NCBI RefSeq assembly: GCF_004364865.1
Contig: NZ_SOAU01000001.1
Location: 4,682,001 to 4,746,000, forward strand
DNA length: 64,000 bases
Direction: 5' to 3'
From: Ilumatobacter fluminis
GTDB taxonomy: Bacteria; Actinomycetota; Acidimicrobiia; Acidimicrobiales; Ilumatobacteraceae
The position numbers were made by a program, and so were the translations under genes. The notes under the pieces were generated by a model. The model did no database searches, was not told the DNA's origin, and saw nothing but the letters and a program-made list of their open reading frames with translations. Below are positions 1 to 8,269 of the stretch, piece by piece (the first letter of the stretch is position 1; each line of letters starts with the position of its first letter).

Positions 1-596
1 TCGCCACCGACTCGTACCGACTGGCCGTGCGCGACCTGCCCCAGTCGTCGATGCTCGGCTCGGGCCAGAAGGTGCTCGTCCCCGGTCGTGCCCTCGCCGA
101 GTTGCAGCGCATCCTCTCCTCCGGCGACGACGAACTCACCGTTCGGCTCGGCACCCGCGAGGCCGTGTTCGAAGCCGGCGAGACCCGACTCACCACCCGC
201 CTGATCGAGGGTGAGTACCCGAACTACCGCAACCTGTTGCCGTCGGCGTACCCGAACCTGCTCACCGTGGGCCGCGAGGCACTCCTCGAGGCGTTGCGAC
301 GCGTGAAGATCCTCGCCCAGGACTCGACGCCGGTGCGGCTCACCCTCGCCGGTGACACCCTGCAGCTCACCGCCATCACCCAGGACGTCGGCAACGCCCA
401 CGAGGAGATCGACGCCAGCTACGACGGTGCCGAGATGACCGTGGCGTTCAACCCCGACTACCTGGCGTCGGGCATCGACGCGGTCGAGGGTGACGAGGTG
501 ACCCTCGCGACGATGGACCCGATGAAGCCGGCAGTGCTCCGCGGCGTCGGCCACGACGAGTACCTCTACCTCCTCATGCCCGTCCGCGTGCCGTAA
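1..596 (+). CDS. dnaN: DNA polymerase III beta subunit (sliding clamp), C-terminal part
   Basis: Only the last ~198 codons are present; the frame enters from the left edge at base 3. DnaN forms the dimeric ring that tethers DNA polymerase III to DNA. The visible start reads ATDSYRLAVRDLP, the conserved beta-clamp motif of the second and third domains, and the protein ends YLYLLMPVRVP, matching the family's C-terminal MPVR/MPMR tail that lines the client-binding pocket. The position just before recF is the usual actinobacterial arrangement (dnaA-dnaN-recF-gyrB-gyrA), so oriC and dnaA probably lie to the left of the window. Confidence 0.97.
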   Translation, partial: ATDSYRLAVRDLPQSSMLGSGQKVLVPGRALAELQRILSSGDDELTVRLGTREAVFEAGETRLTTRLIEGEYPNYRNLLPSAYPNLLTVGREALLEALRRVKILAQDSTPVRLTLAGDTLQLTAITQDVGNAHEEIDASYDGAEMTVAFNPDYLASGIDAVEGDEVTLATMDPMKPAVLRGVGHDEYLYLLMPVRVP

Positions 597-615
597 CGTC
601 CGATTTCTCGAACTT

Positions 616-632
616 GCGCGACCCAGTCGCGC
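616..632. terminator. weak hairpin after dnaN
   Basis: A 6-bp stem (GCGCGA/TCGCGC) with a 5-nt loop lies 20 nt after the dnaN stop and faces the end of the minus-strand gene at 709. There is no T tract. It is a possible but weak terminator. Confidence 0.25.
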
Positions 633-708
633 GTCGACGGACCACCTGCTTGGTCGGGTCTCACCTCGTCGAGGGCTCGGCCCCGGGTCGCTCTGGGAAT
701 GCCGTGCC

Positions 709-1131
709 TCAAGCGGGGAGGGTGCTGAGCAGGGTGGCGAGGGCGGTGGGGGCGGCGAGGGGCAGGGTGCTGTGGATGATGATGTGGGCGGCTCGTCGTC
801 CGCTGGGGCGATAGCGGCGGATCGTGACGATGCCGACGACGAGGTAGACGGCGATGCCGACCGCGGCGCCGATCAGGAACCCCGACACCAGGCCGTCGAG
901 CTCGCACCAGTCGTCGTACGCAGTGCAGTCGGCGTTGACCGACCGGCTGATCGTCACGCCGATCGCGGTGCCGATCGCACCACCGATGCCGGTGGCCAAC
1001 GTGGCCGCCAACACGCACAGCGCGACGGGATGCATCGACCGACCCTGATCGCCGGTGTCGAGACGACCGGGCTGCTCGATCACGGGCGTCATGGGCGTCG
1101 CGGACGGTGGCGGGGGCGGGAGTGCGTTCAT
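709..1131 (-). CDS. small two-helix membrane protein, function unknown
   Basis: A 140-residue protein. It opens with a proline run (MNALPPPPPS), then has two strongly hydrophobic segments at about residues 34-60 and 80-106, separated by a short loop containing two cysteines (ADCTAYDDWCELDG). I do not recognise a family. The Gly-rich helices (GIGGAIGTAIG) resemble generic small actinobacterial membrane proteins. The ATG at 1131 was chosen because the hydrophobic architecture begins there; the frame continues upstream antisense to recF, which is not credible. The gene is transcribed away from recF, sharing the 108-nt gap with it. Confidence 0.6.
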   Translation of the reverse strand: MNALPPPPPSATPMTPVIEQPGRLDTGDQGRSMHPVALCVLAATLATGIGGAIGTAIGVTISRSVNADCTAYDDWCELDGLVSGFLIGAAVGIAVYLVVGIVTIRRYRPSGRRAAHIIIHSTLPLAAPTALATLLSTLPA

Positions 1132-1223
1132 GGGTTCCACGCTGAACGATCCGGGCGCTCGGCGATATCCGTCGAATCCCTCATCGGTGCGTAGGGGACC
1201 GTCGTCACCGGGCGGGGGAGCGT

Positions 1224-1229
1224 TAGCGT
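1224..1229 (+). promoter_or_regulatory. TAGCGT -10 element before recF
   Basis: TAGCGT fits the actinobacterial TANNNT -10 form and ends 10 nt before the recF ATG, so the transcript would have almost no leader. No Shine-Dalgarno sequence is visible. Confidence 0.5.
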
Positions 1230-1239
1230 CGAGACCGCG

Positions 1240-2319
1240 ATGATCGTCGAGCGGCTCGAACTCACCGACTTCCGGAACTACGAGTCCGCGGCCTTCGATC
1301 TGACCGCGGGCGTCACCGCCGTGATCGGCAAGAACGGCCAGGGCAAGACCAACCTGGCCGAAGCGCTGGCGTTCCTCGCCACGCTCACGAGCTTTCGCGG
1401 CGCCCCTGCCGACGCGCTCTTGCGATCGGGCGCCGAGGCGGCAATCCTGCGGGCGACGCTGCGCGAGGACGACGGCCGCGAGATCCTGATCGAAGCCGAG
1501 CTGCCGCGCACCGGCCGCAACCGGGTGCAGGTCAACCGCCAGAAGCTGCAGCGCACACGCGATCTGCTCGGCGTGATGCGGGTGACCGTGTTCGCGCCCG
1601 ACGACCTCGTCGTCGTGAAGGGCGGCCCCGGCGACCGCCGCCGCTTCCTCGACGACGCCCTGGTCGCGCTCCGCACCAGCTACGACCCGTTGCGTCTCGA
1701 GCTCGACAAGGTGGTCCGGCAGCGCAACACCCTGCTCAAGCAGTCGGGCGGACGCCTGTCGGACGAGGCCGCGGTCACCCTCGACGTGTGGGACGCCCGT
1801 TTCGCCGAGCTCGGTGAGCAGCTCGGCTACGCGCGGGCGACGCTCGTCGCCCGCTGTCAGCCGATGGTGGCCGAGGCGTACGAACAACTCGCCGGCACCG
1901 CCGCCCCGGTCGAGCTGGTGTACGAACCGGCGTGGCGCAACAGCGGCCTCGGCGCTGCACTCGCTGCGTCTCGAGACGACGATGTCCGCCGCGGGGTGTC
2001 GACCGTCGGTCCGCACCGCGACGAGGTCGAGATCGGCCTGAACGGTCTGCCGGCCCGCACCCACGCCAGTCAGGGAGAACAGCGAACCCTCGCCCTCGCG
2101 ATGCGCCTCGCCGCCCACCGGCTCGTGGCCGAGCGCACCGAGTCGACCCCGGTCCTGGTGCTCGACGATGTGCTGTCCGAGCTCGACCCCGACCGGGCGA
2201 CCGCCCTGCTCGCGAACCTGCCGCCCGGCCAGATCGTGATCACCACAGCGTCACCCCTGCCGCCGGCCGCAGAACCCGAACGCATCATCGAGATCGCGTC
2301 GGGCGCCATCGTCGCCTGA
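1240..2319 (+). CDS. recF: DNA replication and repair protein RecF
   Basis: A 359-residue SMC-like ATPase that helps load RecA at single-strand gaps. Walker A is GKNGQGKT at residues 30-37. The ABC signature region SQGEQRTLALAM lies near residue 277 and Walker B (VLVLDDVLSELD) near 305-316, all in family order and at family length (~360-380). The start MIVERLELTDFRNY is the canonical RecF beginning and directly follows the TAGCGT element. The usual next gene (DUF721/DciA) lies 7.8 kb further on because secreted-protein genes intervene. Confidence 0.97.
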   Translation: MIVERLELTDFRNYESAAFDLTAGVTAVIGKNGQGKTNLAEALAFLATLTSFRGAPADALLRSGAEAAILRATLREDDGREILIEAELPRTGRNRVQVNRQKLQRTRDLLGVMRVTVFAPDDLVVVKGGPGDRRRFLDDALVALRTSYDPLRLELDKVVRQRNTLLKQSGGRLSDEAAVTLDVWDARFAELGEQLGYARATLVARCQPMVAEAYEQLAGTAAPVELVYEPAWRNSGLGAALAASRDDDVRRGVSTVGPHRDEVEIGLNGLPARTHASQGEQRTLALAMRLAAHRLVAERTESTPVLVLDDVLSELDPDRATALLANLPPGQIVITTASPLPPAAEPERIIEIASGAIVA

Positions 2320-2385
2320 ACCGGAACGGGGCTGTCGGGCTCGCTGTTACCCCGCTGTTACCGGCTCGGATCAGACTCGACACTC

Positions 2386-5300
2386 GTGCGGGCTACAACA
2401 CGGTTCTCCCTGGCAGGGGCGGTCGCCATCGCGATCACCACCTCGATCGCGCCGGCGTCGATCGACGCAGCACCACCCCCGGCGGTCGAGCCGTCGCGGG
2501 TGGCACCGCGAGCGCTCAACACCGTCAACATCCTGATGAGCGGACCGGGCGCGACGGCGGTCTACGGACCCAACGAACTGGTCGAGATCATGGCCGGCAA
2601 CATCAACTACGTGGGCGGCAAGGTGTCGGTCGGCCGCGAGGTGGTGGGCGCGTGCGAGGCGCATCCGGTGCTGTCGGGGAAGCGTTCGAAGAAGGGCGTC
2701 GAGGACTACCTGCAACCCTTCGCCGACATCTACATGGTTCCGGCCGGCCAGCAGCCGAGCAACGGCGAGACCCTCAGTGATCTGAACGGCCAACCCAACA
2801 CGGTCATCGGGTCGCTCGGCGGCTCGTTCGTGTACGAACCACTCGGGGTCACGTTCCCGAGCGGCAAGATCGGCGCCGGGGTCTATGCGCTGGTCGTCGA
2901 CGAGTGCCAGAACGGCGTGTTCGACACCGGCGAGGACTCCTTCATCGACGACGCCTTCTGGGTCGATCTCGACCAGGACGTGCCGGGCCTGTCGACCGGT
3001 GCTTCGTCGTTCCTCACGGCGAAGTCGAGGGCCGGTCGCCTCGCGACGAGTCTGCACGGCGTGAAGCAGTTGCTGAAGTTCAAAGAGGCCCTCGACAAGG
3101 CACAGAAGACCCTGAAGCTCGCAGCCGCGGCCGTGTCGCCCGAGGCGATGGTGACGATGGTGCTCACCGAGGTGCTGTCGAAGATCCAGGAGCCGACCCT
3201 CAAGGAAGGCGAGCTGATCCTGAAGACAATGTTCACCCAGTTCGAGAAGCGGGCCAAGGGCCTGGCGGCCGACCCGCCCCAAACCGACTTCCGCCGACAC
3301 GCCGTGCCCGTCGTGGCGGGGGCGAGCTTCGAAGACCGAACCGACGAGTACGGCGCCGCCACGATGGCGTACGCGTCGATGCTCGATGCACTGTCGGGGC
3401 TCTCGGGCGCGATTCTCGACGCCGTCGAGCGCTACCAGGGCGCCGATCTGCGGGGCGACGGGCAATGGGCGATTCGCCACGCCGAGCGGGTCGAAGCGTT
3501 GACGACGCTGTACACCGACCTGCTCGACGACCTCGACGCCGCCGAGGCGAGGCTGCTCGGGGCGATTCAGGCCCAGCACCAGGACGGACCGCCGTCGCAG
3601 GACTACCAGCACGCGATCTTCATGCTGCGTCTCGAGACGGCGGCCGAGTCGCTGAACTCGAACAGCACGTACACCTACGAGCTCCAACCCGACGTGCTCA
3701 ACACCGGCATCGACCCGGCGGCGGCACGCCCGACGCTCGACTACTGGCTCGACCAGGTCCACAGCTCCGAGCGCCCCGGCGGCACGGCCGACTGGCAGGC
3801 GCCGATCGAGGCCGCGACCGACAGCCTCCACGAGTTCGCCGACAGCTTCCCCGGTCTCGTGGCGCAGTTCGATCCGATGATCGCCGAGCTCGCTGCCGAC
3901 GCGCCGACATACGGCAACGTCGACGACTCACCGATCACGATCACGGCGACGGGTGCCGTGCGTGCCGGTGACGACGTGGCAGTGAGCGCCACCGTTCCGG
4001 CCGGATCCGTCGTCGAGTGGGACCTCGACGGTGACGGTGCGTTCGACGACGCAACCGGCGACGCCGTCACGTGGACGGTGCCCGGCGACGCCATGGTGGG
4101 GGCCCCGCTGTTCGTGAGCGCCCAGTACAGCTTCCTCAAAGAAGCCGGCGTCGCAACCGAGCTGTTCGTGGTCGAACCGGGCGGCAACCGGCCGCCCGAT
4201 GTCGACGACACGCCGACGTCGTTCGTCGGTGCCCCGGGCGACACCGCCAGCTTCGATCCGTTGGCCTCCGACCCCGACGGCGATCCGCTCACGTATACCT
4301 GGTTCGTCGACGGCGTCGAGGCCGGAACCGGCGCCACGTTCGACTACCCGACGCCGAGCGATCGTCTCGTGACCCACGCGGTCGAGGTCGTCGTCTCCGA
4401 CGGACAGGCAGCGACCCGGCGCCTGTATCTGATCGAGACCCGCACCGCCGACGCCGACAACGACGGCTACATGGCGGCTCCCGGACCCGACTGTCACGAT
4501 GCCACGCATCTGGGCGTTCTCGGCCAGCTGATCAACCCCAACCGATCCGAGGTGACCGGCAACGGTGTCGACGACAACTGCAACGGGCAGATCGACGAGC
4601 CGGTCCCGGCGACGATCTCGATCCCGAACGTCGCTGCGCCGGGCACGCGAGTCACCGTCGGCACAGAGGTCGAACTCGACGTCGTCAACTGGACGCACGG
4701 ACGTCGCAACACCGGCGACACGTTCGAGTTCACCGTCGACTGGGGTGAGTCGGTCGACACCTTCACCGTTGCCCAGGACACGGGCACGCCCGAGGACGAG
4801 ACCGACATCGACATCGTGTCCCACATCTACGAGCGCCCGGTCCAGAGCCAGACCATCGCGGTGTGCGGACGACGGCTCGGCGACCCGTCCGACCCACAGA
4901 ACGCGACGTTCTGCAACACCGGTAAGCGGGTCGATGTCCACCCCGACCGGCCACTCGTCAACGCCGACGACCTCCGAGACCTCGACGTGTACCGATTGCT
5001 CGGTCGCGGTGTCAGTGTGTCGACCGTCGGCGACTGGGCGCCGGTCGACCCGCACGGCCACGCCGTCCGCTCGGTCGGCAACCCGTCGGAGTACGTCGTC
5101 GCCGACACCGGTGACGAGCTCGGCGTCGACGGCTATGGACGGGTGTCGATGATCTTCTCGGTGCTCGCGACCGGTGACGACGACACCGTCGGCCTGCTGT
5201 TCGGCTTCGACCCCGACGACGACACCGAGCCGCACGACACTCTCGCCACCCACGTCCAAGCCGTGCCGAACAGCGAGTTCCACGGTGTCCGATGGTCGAA

Positions 5301-8196
5301 CGACTCCCAGTCACTGACCAACTATCCGTGCAACGACGACGAGGACCTCAGCTCGCGGTTCCACCCCGATCCGCTGACCGCGTTCCACTTCGTCGGCGAG
5401 CCGATCTGGTGGGAGATGAGCAAGCTGATCGACCTCGCCGAACCGTACGACCCGTCCGACGACGCGGCCGAAGGGGAGGATCCACAGGACCCCGGTTGCG
5501 ACGACAGCCCGAACGGGGTGCCACCGTTCGCGTCGGTGCCGACCGGTGTCGACCCCGACGTCCTCGTCGGTGCCGACAAGTGGGAAGTGCGCAGTTGGGA
5601 CGCGTCGCAGAACGGCCGCAATCCCGACCCGTACCTCGTCGAGGTCGACTACCAGCCGTACTCGTTCACCGTCTGGATCGACGGCGTCGAACAGTTCCAC
5701 TACGACAAGCCCCAGGGCGAGGACCCCTTCGGACCCTCGGACGTCGCCTTCTTCTACTCGTCGCAGAACTCACTCGAGGTGTCGATCTCGACGACCGCGC
5801 CCACGTTCTCGTTCGAGCAGGGCAAGGGCGGCGAATTCTGGCGCACCGATCCGATCACCGGCGACCCCGTCGACCCGGACGGCATCGTCATGTCGATGAT
5901 CGACGGCGCCCACGACGAGCACACGGCGGTGGTGCACTGGGGCGACGGCACCAACAGCGCCGAAGGTGTCGTGGCGCCGGGTGCCGTCGCCGGCGAGTTC
6001 TCGATCGCCGCCGACCACGTGTACGACGAGGTCGGCGAGTTCGTCGGCGAGGTGTGCGTCACCGATCAGCGCGACTTCTCGAACTGCGGCCAGTTCCGAG
6101 CGATCGTCACCAACGCCGCACCACAGGTGCACGCCGGGCGCGACCTGGCAGCCGACGCCGTCGTCGATCTCGACGACATGGGGTTCCAGGATCCCGGCTC
6201 GGCCGACACCCACACGGCGACGATCGACTGGGGCGACGGCACCGTCGAGGCCGGACTGATCACCGACGAACGTGGTGGTGGCGTGGTGAGCGGGTCGCAC
6301 ACCTATGCCTCGACGGGTTCGTACACGGTCGAGCTGTGCGTCACCGACCAGCACGGCGCCACCGGTTGCGACGACCGGGAGATCACGGTCGACGCGACCG
6401 AGTACGCACCCGAGGCCGACGCGGACGACGCCGAGGGCGACGTCGACGAGCCGGTCGACGTGCTGGTCGGCTTCACCGACCTCGACCAGGACGACGGCCA
6501 CACCGCGACGATCGACTGGGGTGACGGATCGGGTGTCGGCCCACTCGACATGTCGATCGGCCAAGGATGCGAAGACGCCGACGAGGCACCGGGCGTGCAG
6601 CTCGCATGTCGCACGGTCGGCGCGGCGCAACCGTCGCACACGTACGCAACAGCGGGAACGTTCGACGTGTTGGTGGAGGTGTGCGACGTGACCGACCGAT
6701 GCGATCAGGCGTCGGCGTCGGTCGTGATCGCAGACTCGGGACCCGACGTCCCGGCGGCACCCGCTGCGCCGACCGGCGTTCCCGGTGACGGCACGGTCGC
6801 CGTGTCGTGGACCGCCCCCACCGACGACGGCGGTTCGTCGATCACGGGCTATGTCGTGTCCGCGTCACCGGGAGGCGCATCCTGCACGACGAGCGGCGCG
6901 CTCGCCTGCGTCGTGTCGGGCCTGACGAACGGGACGCCGTACACGTTCCGGGTACGAGCCACGAACGGCGTGGGTACCGGCGCGTGGTCGGCACCGTCGA
7001 CCGCCGTGACACCGACGTCGTCTGAACCCGACCCGGTTCCGTTCCTCGTCCCGTTGACGCCGGCTCGGTTGATGGAGACGCGTGTTGGTGCGTCGTTGAC
7101 GACGGTGGATGGTGAGGATGAGGGTGTTGGTGTTCGTCCGGCTGGTGATGTGTACGAGCTGACGGTGGTGGGTCGTGGTGGTGTGCCGGGTTCGGGTGTT
7201 GCTGCGGCGGTGTTGAACGTGGGTGCGGTGAATCCGCGTGGTGATGGTCATGTGACGGTGTATCCGTGTGGTCGTAAGCCGGTGGCGTCGTCGTTGAACT
7301 TCTTGGATTCGAACAATCCGAATGAGGTGATCGCGAAGTTGTCGGGGTCGGGGTCGGTGTGTGTGTTCACGTCGACGCCGACGGATCTGATCGTCGACGT
7401 CACGGGGTATGTGCCGGATGGTTCGGATTACATGCCGTTGACGCCGGCTCGGTTGATGGAGACGCGTGTTGGTGCGTCGTTGACGACGGTGGATGGTGAG
7501 GATGAGGGTGTTGGTGTTCGTCCGGCTGGTGATGTGTACGAGCTGACGGTGGTGGGTCGTGGTGGTGTGCCGGGTTCGGGTGTTGCTGCGGCGGTGTTGA
7601 ACGTGGGTGCGGTGAATCCGCGTGGTGATGGTCATGTGACGGTGTATCCGTGTGGTCGTAAGCCGGTGGCGTCGTCGTTGAACTTCTTGGATTCGAACAA
7701 TCCGAATGAGGTGATCGCGAAGTTGTCGGGGTCGGGGTCGGTGTGTGTGTTCACGTCGACGCCGACGGATCTGATCGTCGACGTCACGGGGTATGTGCCG
7801 GATGGTTCGGATTACATGCCGTTGACGCCGGCTCGGTTGATGGAGACGCGTGTTGGTGCGTCGTTGACGACGGTGGATGGTGAGGATGAGGGTGTTGGTG
7901 TTCGTCCGGCTGGTGATGTGTACGAGCTGACGGTGGTGGGTCGTGGTGGTGTGCCGGGTTCGGGTGTTGCTGCGGCGGTGTTGAACGTGGGTGCGGTGAA
8001 TCCGCGTGGTGATGGTCATGTGACGGTGTATCCGTGTGGTCGTAAGCCGGTGGCGTCGTCGTTGAACTTCTTGGATTCGAACAATCCGAATGAGGTGATC
8101 GCGAAGTTGTCGGGGTCGGGGTCGGTGTGTGTGTTCACGTCGACGCCGACGGATCTGATCGTCGACGTCACGGGCTACATCGAGCTGCTCGACTGA
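2386..8196 (+). CDS. giant secreted multidomain protein (PKD, MopE-type, FN3 and triplicated PLTPAR modules)
   Basis: A 1,936-residue exported protein starting at GTG, with a signal peptide over about residues 1-29 (two Arg, a hydrophobic core, an Ala-rich end). Residues ~30-500 are unrecognised and helix-rich. Then come a DLDGDG-containing bead (~545-590), a cadherin/Ig-like bead (~602-682) and a MopE-type metal-binding motif (~690-745, DADNDGY...DDNCNGQIDE). Three PKD-like repeats with xxxWGDGT cores and closing CVTD/EVCD strands follow at ~1180-1440, then one fibronectin-III domain (~1455-1545). The end is three copies of a 128-residue module beginning PLTPARLMETR and ending DVTGY, a module common in secreted actinobacterial proteins. 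It is probably a cell-surface or matrix adhesin; no anchor motif is visible. The three terminal modules are identical at DNA level and use GT-rich codons unlike the rest of the gene. Confidence 0.85.
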   Translation: MRATTRFSLAGAVAIAITTSIAPASIDAAPPPAVEPSRVAPRALNTVNILMSGPGATAVYGPNELVEIMAGNINYVGGKVSVGREVVGACEAHPVLSGKRSKKGVEDYLQPFADIYMVPAGQQPSNGETLSDLNGQPNTVIGSLGGSFVYEPLGVTFPSGKIGAGVYALVVDECQNGVFDTGEDSFIDDAFWVDLDQDVPGLSTGASSFLTAKSRAGRLATSLHGVKQLLKFKEALDKAQKTLKLAAAAVSPEAMVTMVLTEVLSKIQEPTLKEGELILKTMFTQFEKRAKGLAADPPQTDFRRHAVPVVAGASFEDRTDEYGAATMAYASMLDALSGLSGAILDAVERYQGADLRGDGQWAIRHAERVEALTTLYTDLLDDLDAAEARLLGAIQAQHQDGPPSQDYQHAIFMLRLETAAESLNSNSTYTYELQPDVLNTGIDPAAARPTLDYWLDQVHSSERPGGTADWQAPIEAATDSLHEFADSFPGLVAQFDPMIAELAADAPTYGNVDDSPITITATGAVRAGDDVAVSATVPAGSVVEWDLDGDGAFDDATGDAVTWTVPGDAMVGAPLFVSAQYSFLKEAGVATELFVVEPGGNRPPDVDDTPTSFVGAPGDTASFDPLASDPDGDPLTYTWFVDGVEAGTGATFDYPTPSDRLVTHAVEVVVSDGQAATRRLYLIETRTADADNDGYMAAPGPDCHDATHLGVLGQLINPNRSEVTGNGVDDNCNGQIDEPVPATISIPNVAAPGTRVTVGTEVELDVVNWTHGRRNTGDTFEFTVDWGESVDTFTVAQDTGTPEDETDIDIVSHIYERPVQSQTIAVCGRRLGDPSDPQNATFCNTGKRVDVHPDRPLVNADDLRDLDVYRLLGRGVSVSTVGDWAPVDPHGHAVRSVGNPSEYVVADTGDELGVDGYGRVSMIFSVLATGDDDTVGLLFGFDPDDDTEPHDTLATHVQAVPNSEFHGVRWSNDSQSLTNYPCNDDEDLSSRFHPDPLTAFHFVGEPIWWEMSKLIDLAEPYDPSDDAAEGEDPQDPGCDDSPNGVPPFASVPTGVDPDVLVGADKWEVRSWDASQNGRNPDPYLVEVDYQPYSFTVWIDGVEQFHYDKPQGEDPFGPSDVAFFYSSQNSLEVSISTTAPTFSFEQGKGGEFWRTDPITGDPVDPDGIVMSMIDGAHDEHTAVVHWGDGTNSAEGVVAPGAVAGEFSIAADHVYDEVGEFVGEVCVTDQRDFSNCGQFRAIVTNAAPQVHAGRDLAADAVVDLDDMGFQDPGSADTHTATIDWGDGTVEAGLITDERGGGVVSGSHTYASTGSYTVELCVTDQHGATGCDDREITVDATEYAPEADADDAEGDVDEPVDVLVGFTDLDQDDGHTATIDWGDGSGVGPLDMSIGQGCEDADEAPGVQLACRTVGAAQPSHTYATAGTFDVLVEVCDVTDRCDQASASVVIADSGPDVPAAPAAPTGVPGDGTVAVSWTAPTDDGGSSITGYVVSASPGGASCTTSGALACVVSGLTNGTPYTFRVRATNGVGTGAWSAPSTAVTPTSSEPDPVPFLVPLTPARLMETRVGASLTTVDGEDEGVGVRPAGDVYELTVVGRGGVPGSGVAAAVLNVGAVNPRGDGHVTVYPCGRKPVASSLNFLDSNNPNEVIAKLSGSGSVCVFTSTPTDLIVDVTGYVPDGSDYMPLTPARLMETRVGASLTTVDGEDEGVGVRPAGDVYELTVVGRGGVPGSGVAAAVLNVGAVNPRGDGHVTVYPCGRKPVASSLNFLDSNNPNEVIAKLSGSGSVCVFTSTPTDLIVDVTGYVPDGSDYMPLTPARLMETRVGASLTTVDGEDEGVGVRPAGDVYELTVVGRGGVPGSGVAAAVLNVGAVNPRGDGHVTVYPCGRKPVASSLNFLDSNNPNEVIAKLSGSGSVCVFTSTPTDLIVDVTGYIELLD
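7051..7434 (+). repeat. 384-bp tandem repeat, copy 1 of 3
   Basis: This is the first unit of a perfect in-frame tandem repeat with a 384-bp (128-codon) period, inside the secreted protein gene. It begins CCGTTGACGCCGGCTCGG. The coding strand is G+T rich (GGT, GTT, GTG codons), unlike the C-ending codons used elsewhere. Confidence 0.97.
7435..7818 (+). repeat. 384-bp tandem repeat, copy 2 of 3
   Basis: The second unit, base-for-base identical to copy 1 by eye. The join encodes YVPDGSDYM and continues without interruption into copy 3. Confidence 0.97.
7819..8174 (+). repeat. 384-bp tandem repeat, copy 3 of 3 (356 bp retained)
   Basis: The third unit is identical until GTCACGGG at 8167-8174. 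There the sequence switches to normal C-ending codons (GGCTACATCGAGCTGCTC) and the gene stops at 8196. Confidence 0.96.
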
Positions 8197-8212
8197 CGCC
8201 CGGACGCGGCAC

Positions 8213-8238
8213 GGCCCACCCGGAGAACCGGGTGGGCC
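8213..8238. terminator. bidirectional terminator hairpin
   Basis: An 11-bp perfect stem (GGCCCACCCGG/CCGGGTGGGCC) with an AGAA loop sits between the convergent genes ending at 8196 and 8270. It has no T tract, as is common at this GC content. Confidence 0.75.
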
Positions 8239-8269
8239 GAGCCTCGGGTCGCTCGGGGCGACTCGTTCG

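Noticed and set aside
2371-5283. Long minus-strand frames opposite the giant secreted protein gene
   Set aside because: They are shadow frames; the plus frame has a signal peptide and clear PKD, FN3 and MopE motifs.
6865-8019. 384-codon minus-strand frame with HRTHVQHRRS-type repeats
   Set aside because: It is the antisense of the triplicated 384-bp module; the His/Arg/Thr composition follows from the G+T-rich coding strand.
7051-8174. CRISPR or phage-type array
   Set aside because: The units are 384 bp, in frame and without unique spacers, so they are protein-coding tandem repeats.
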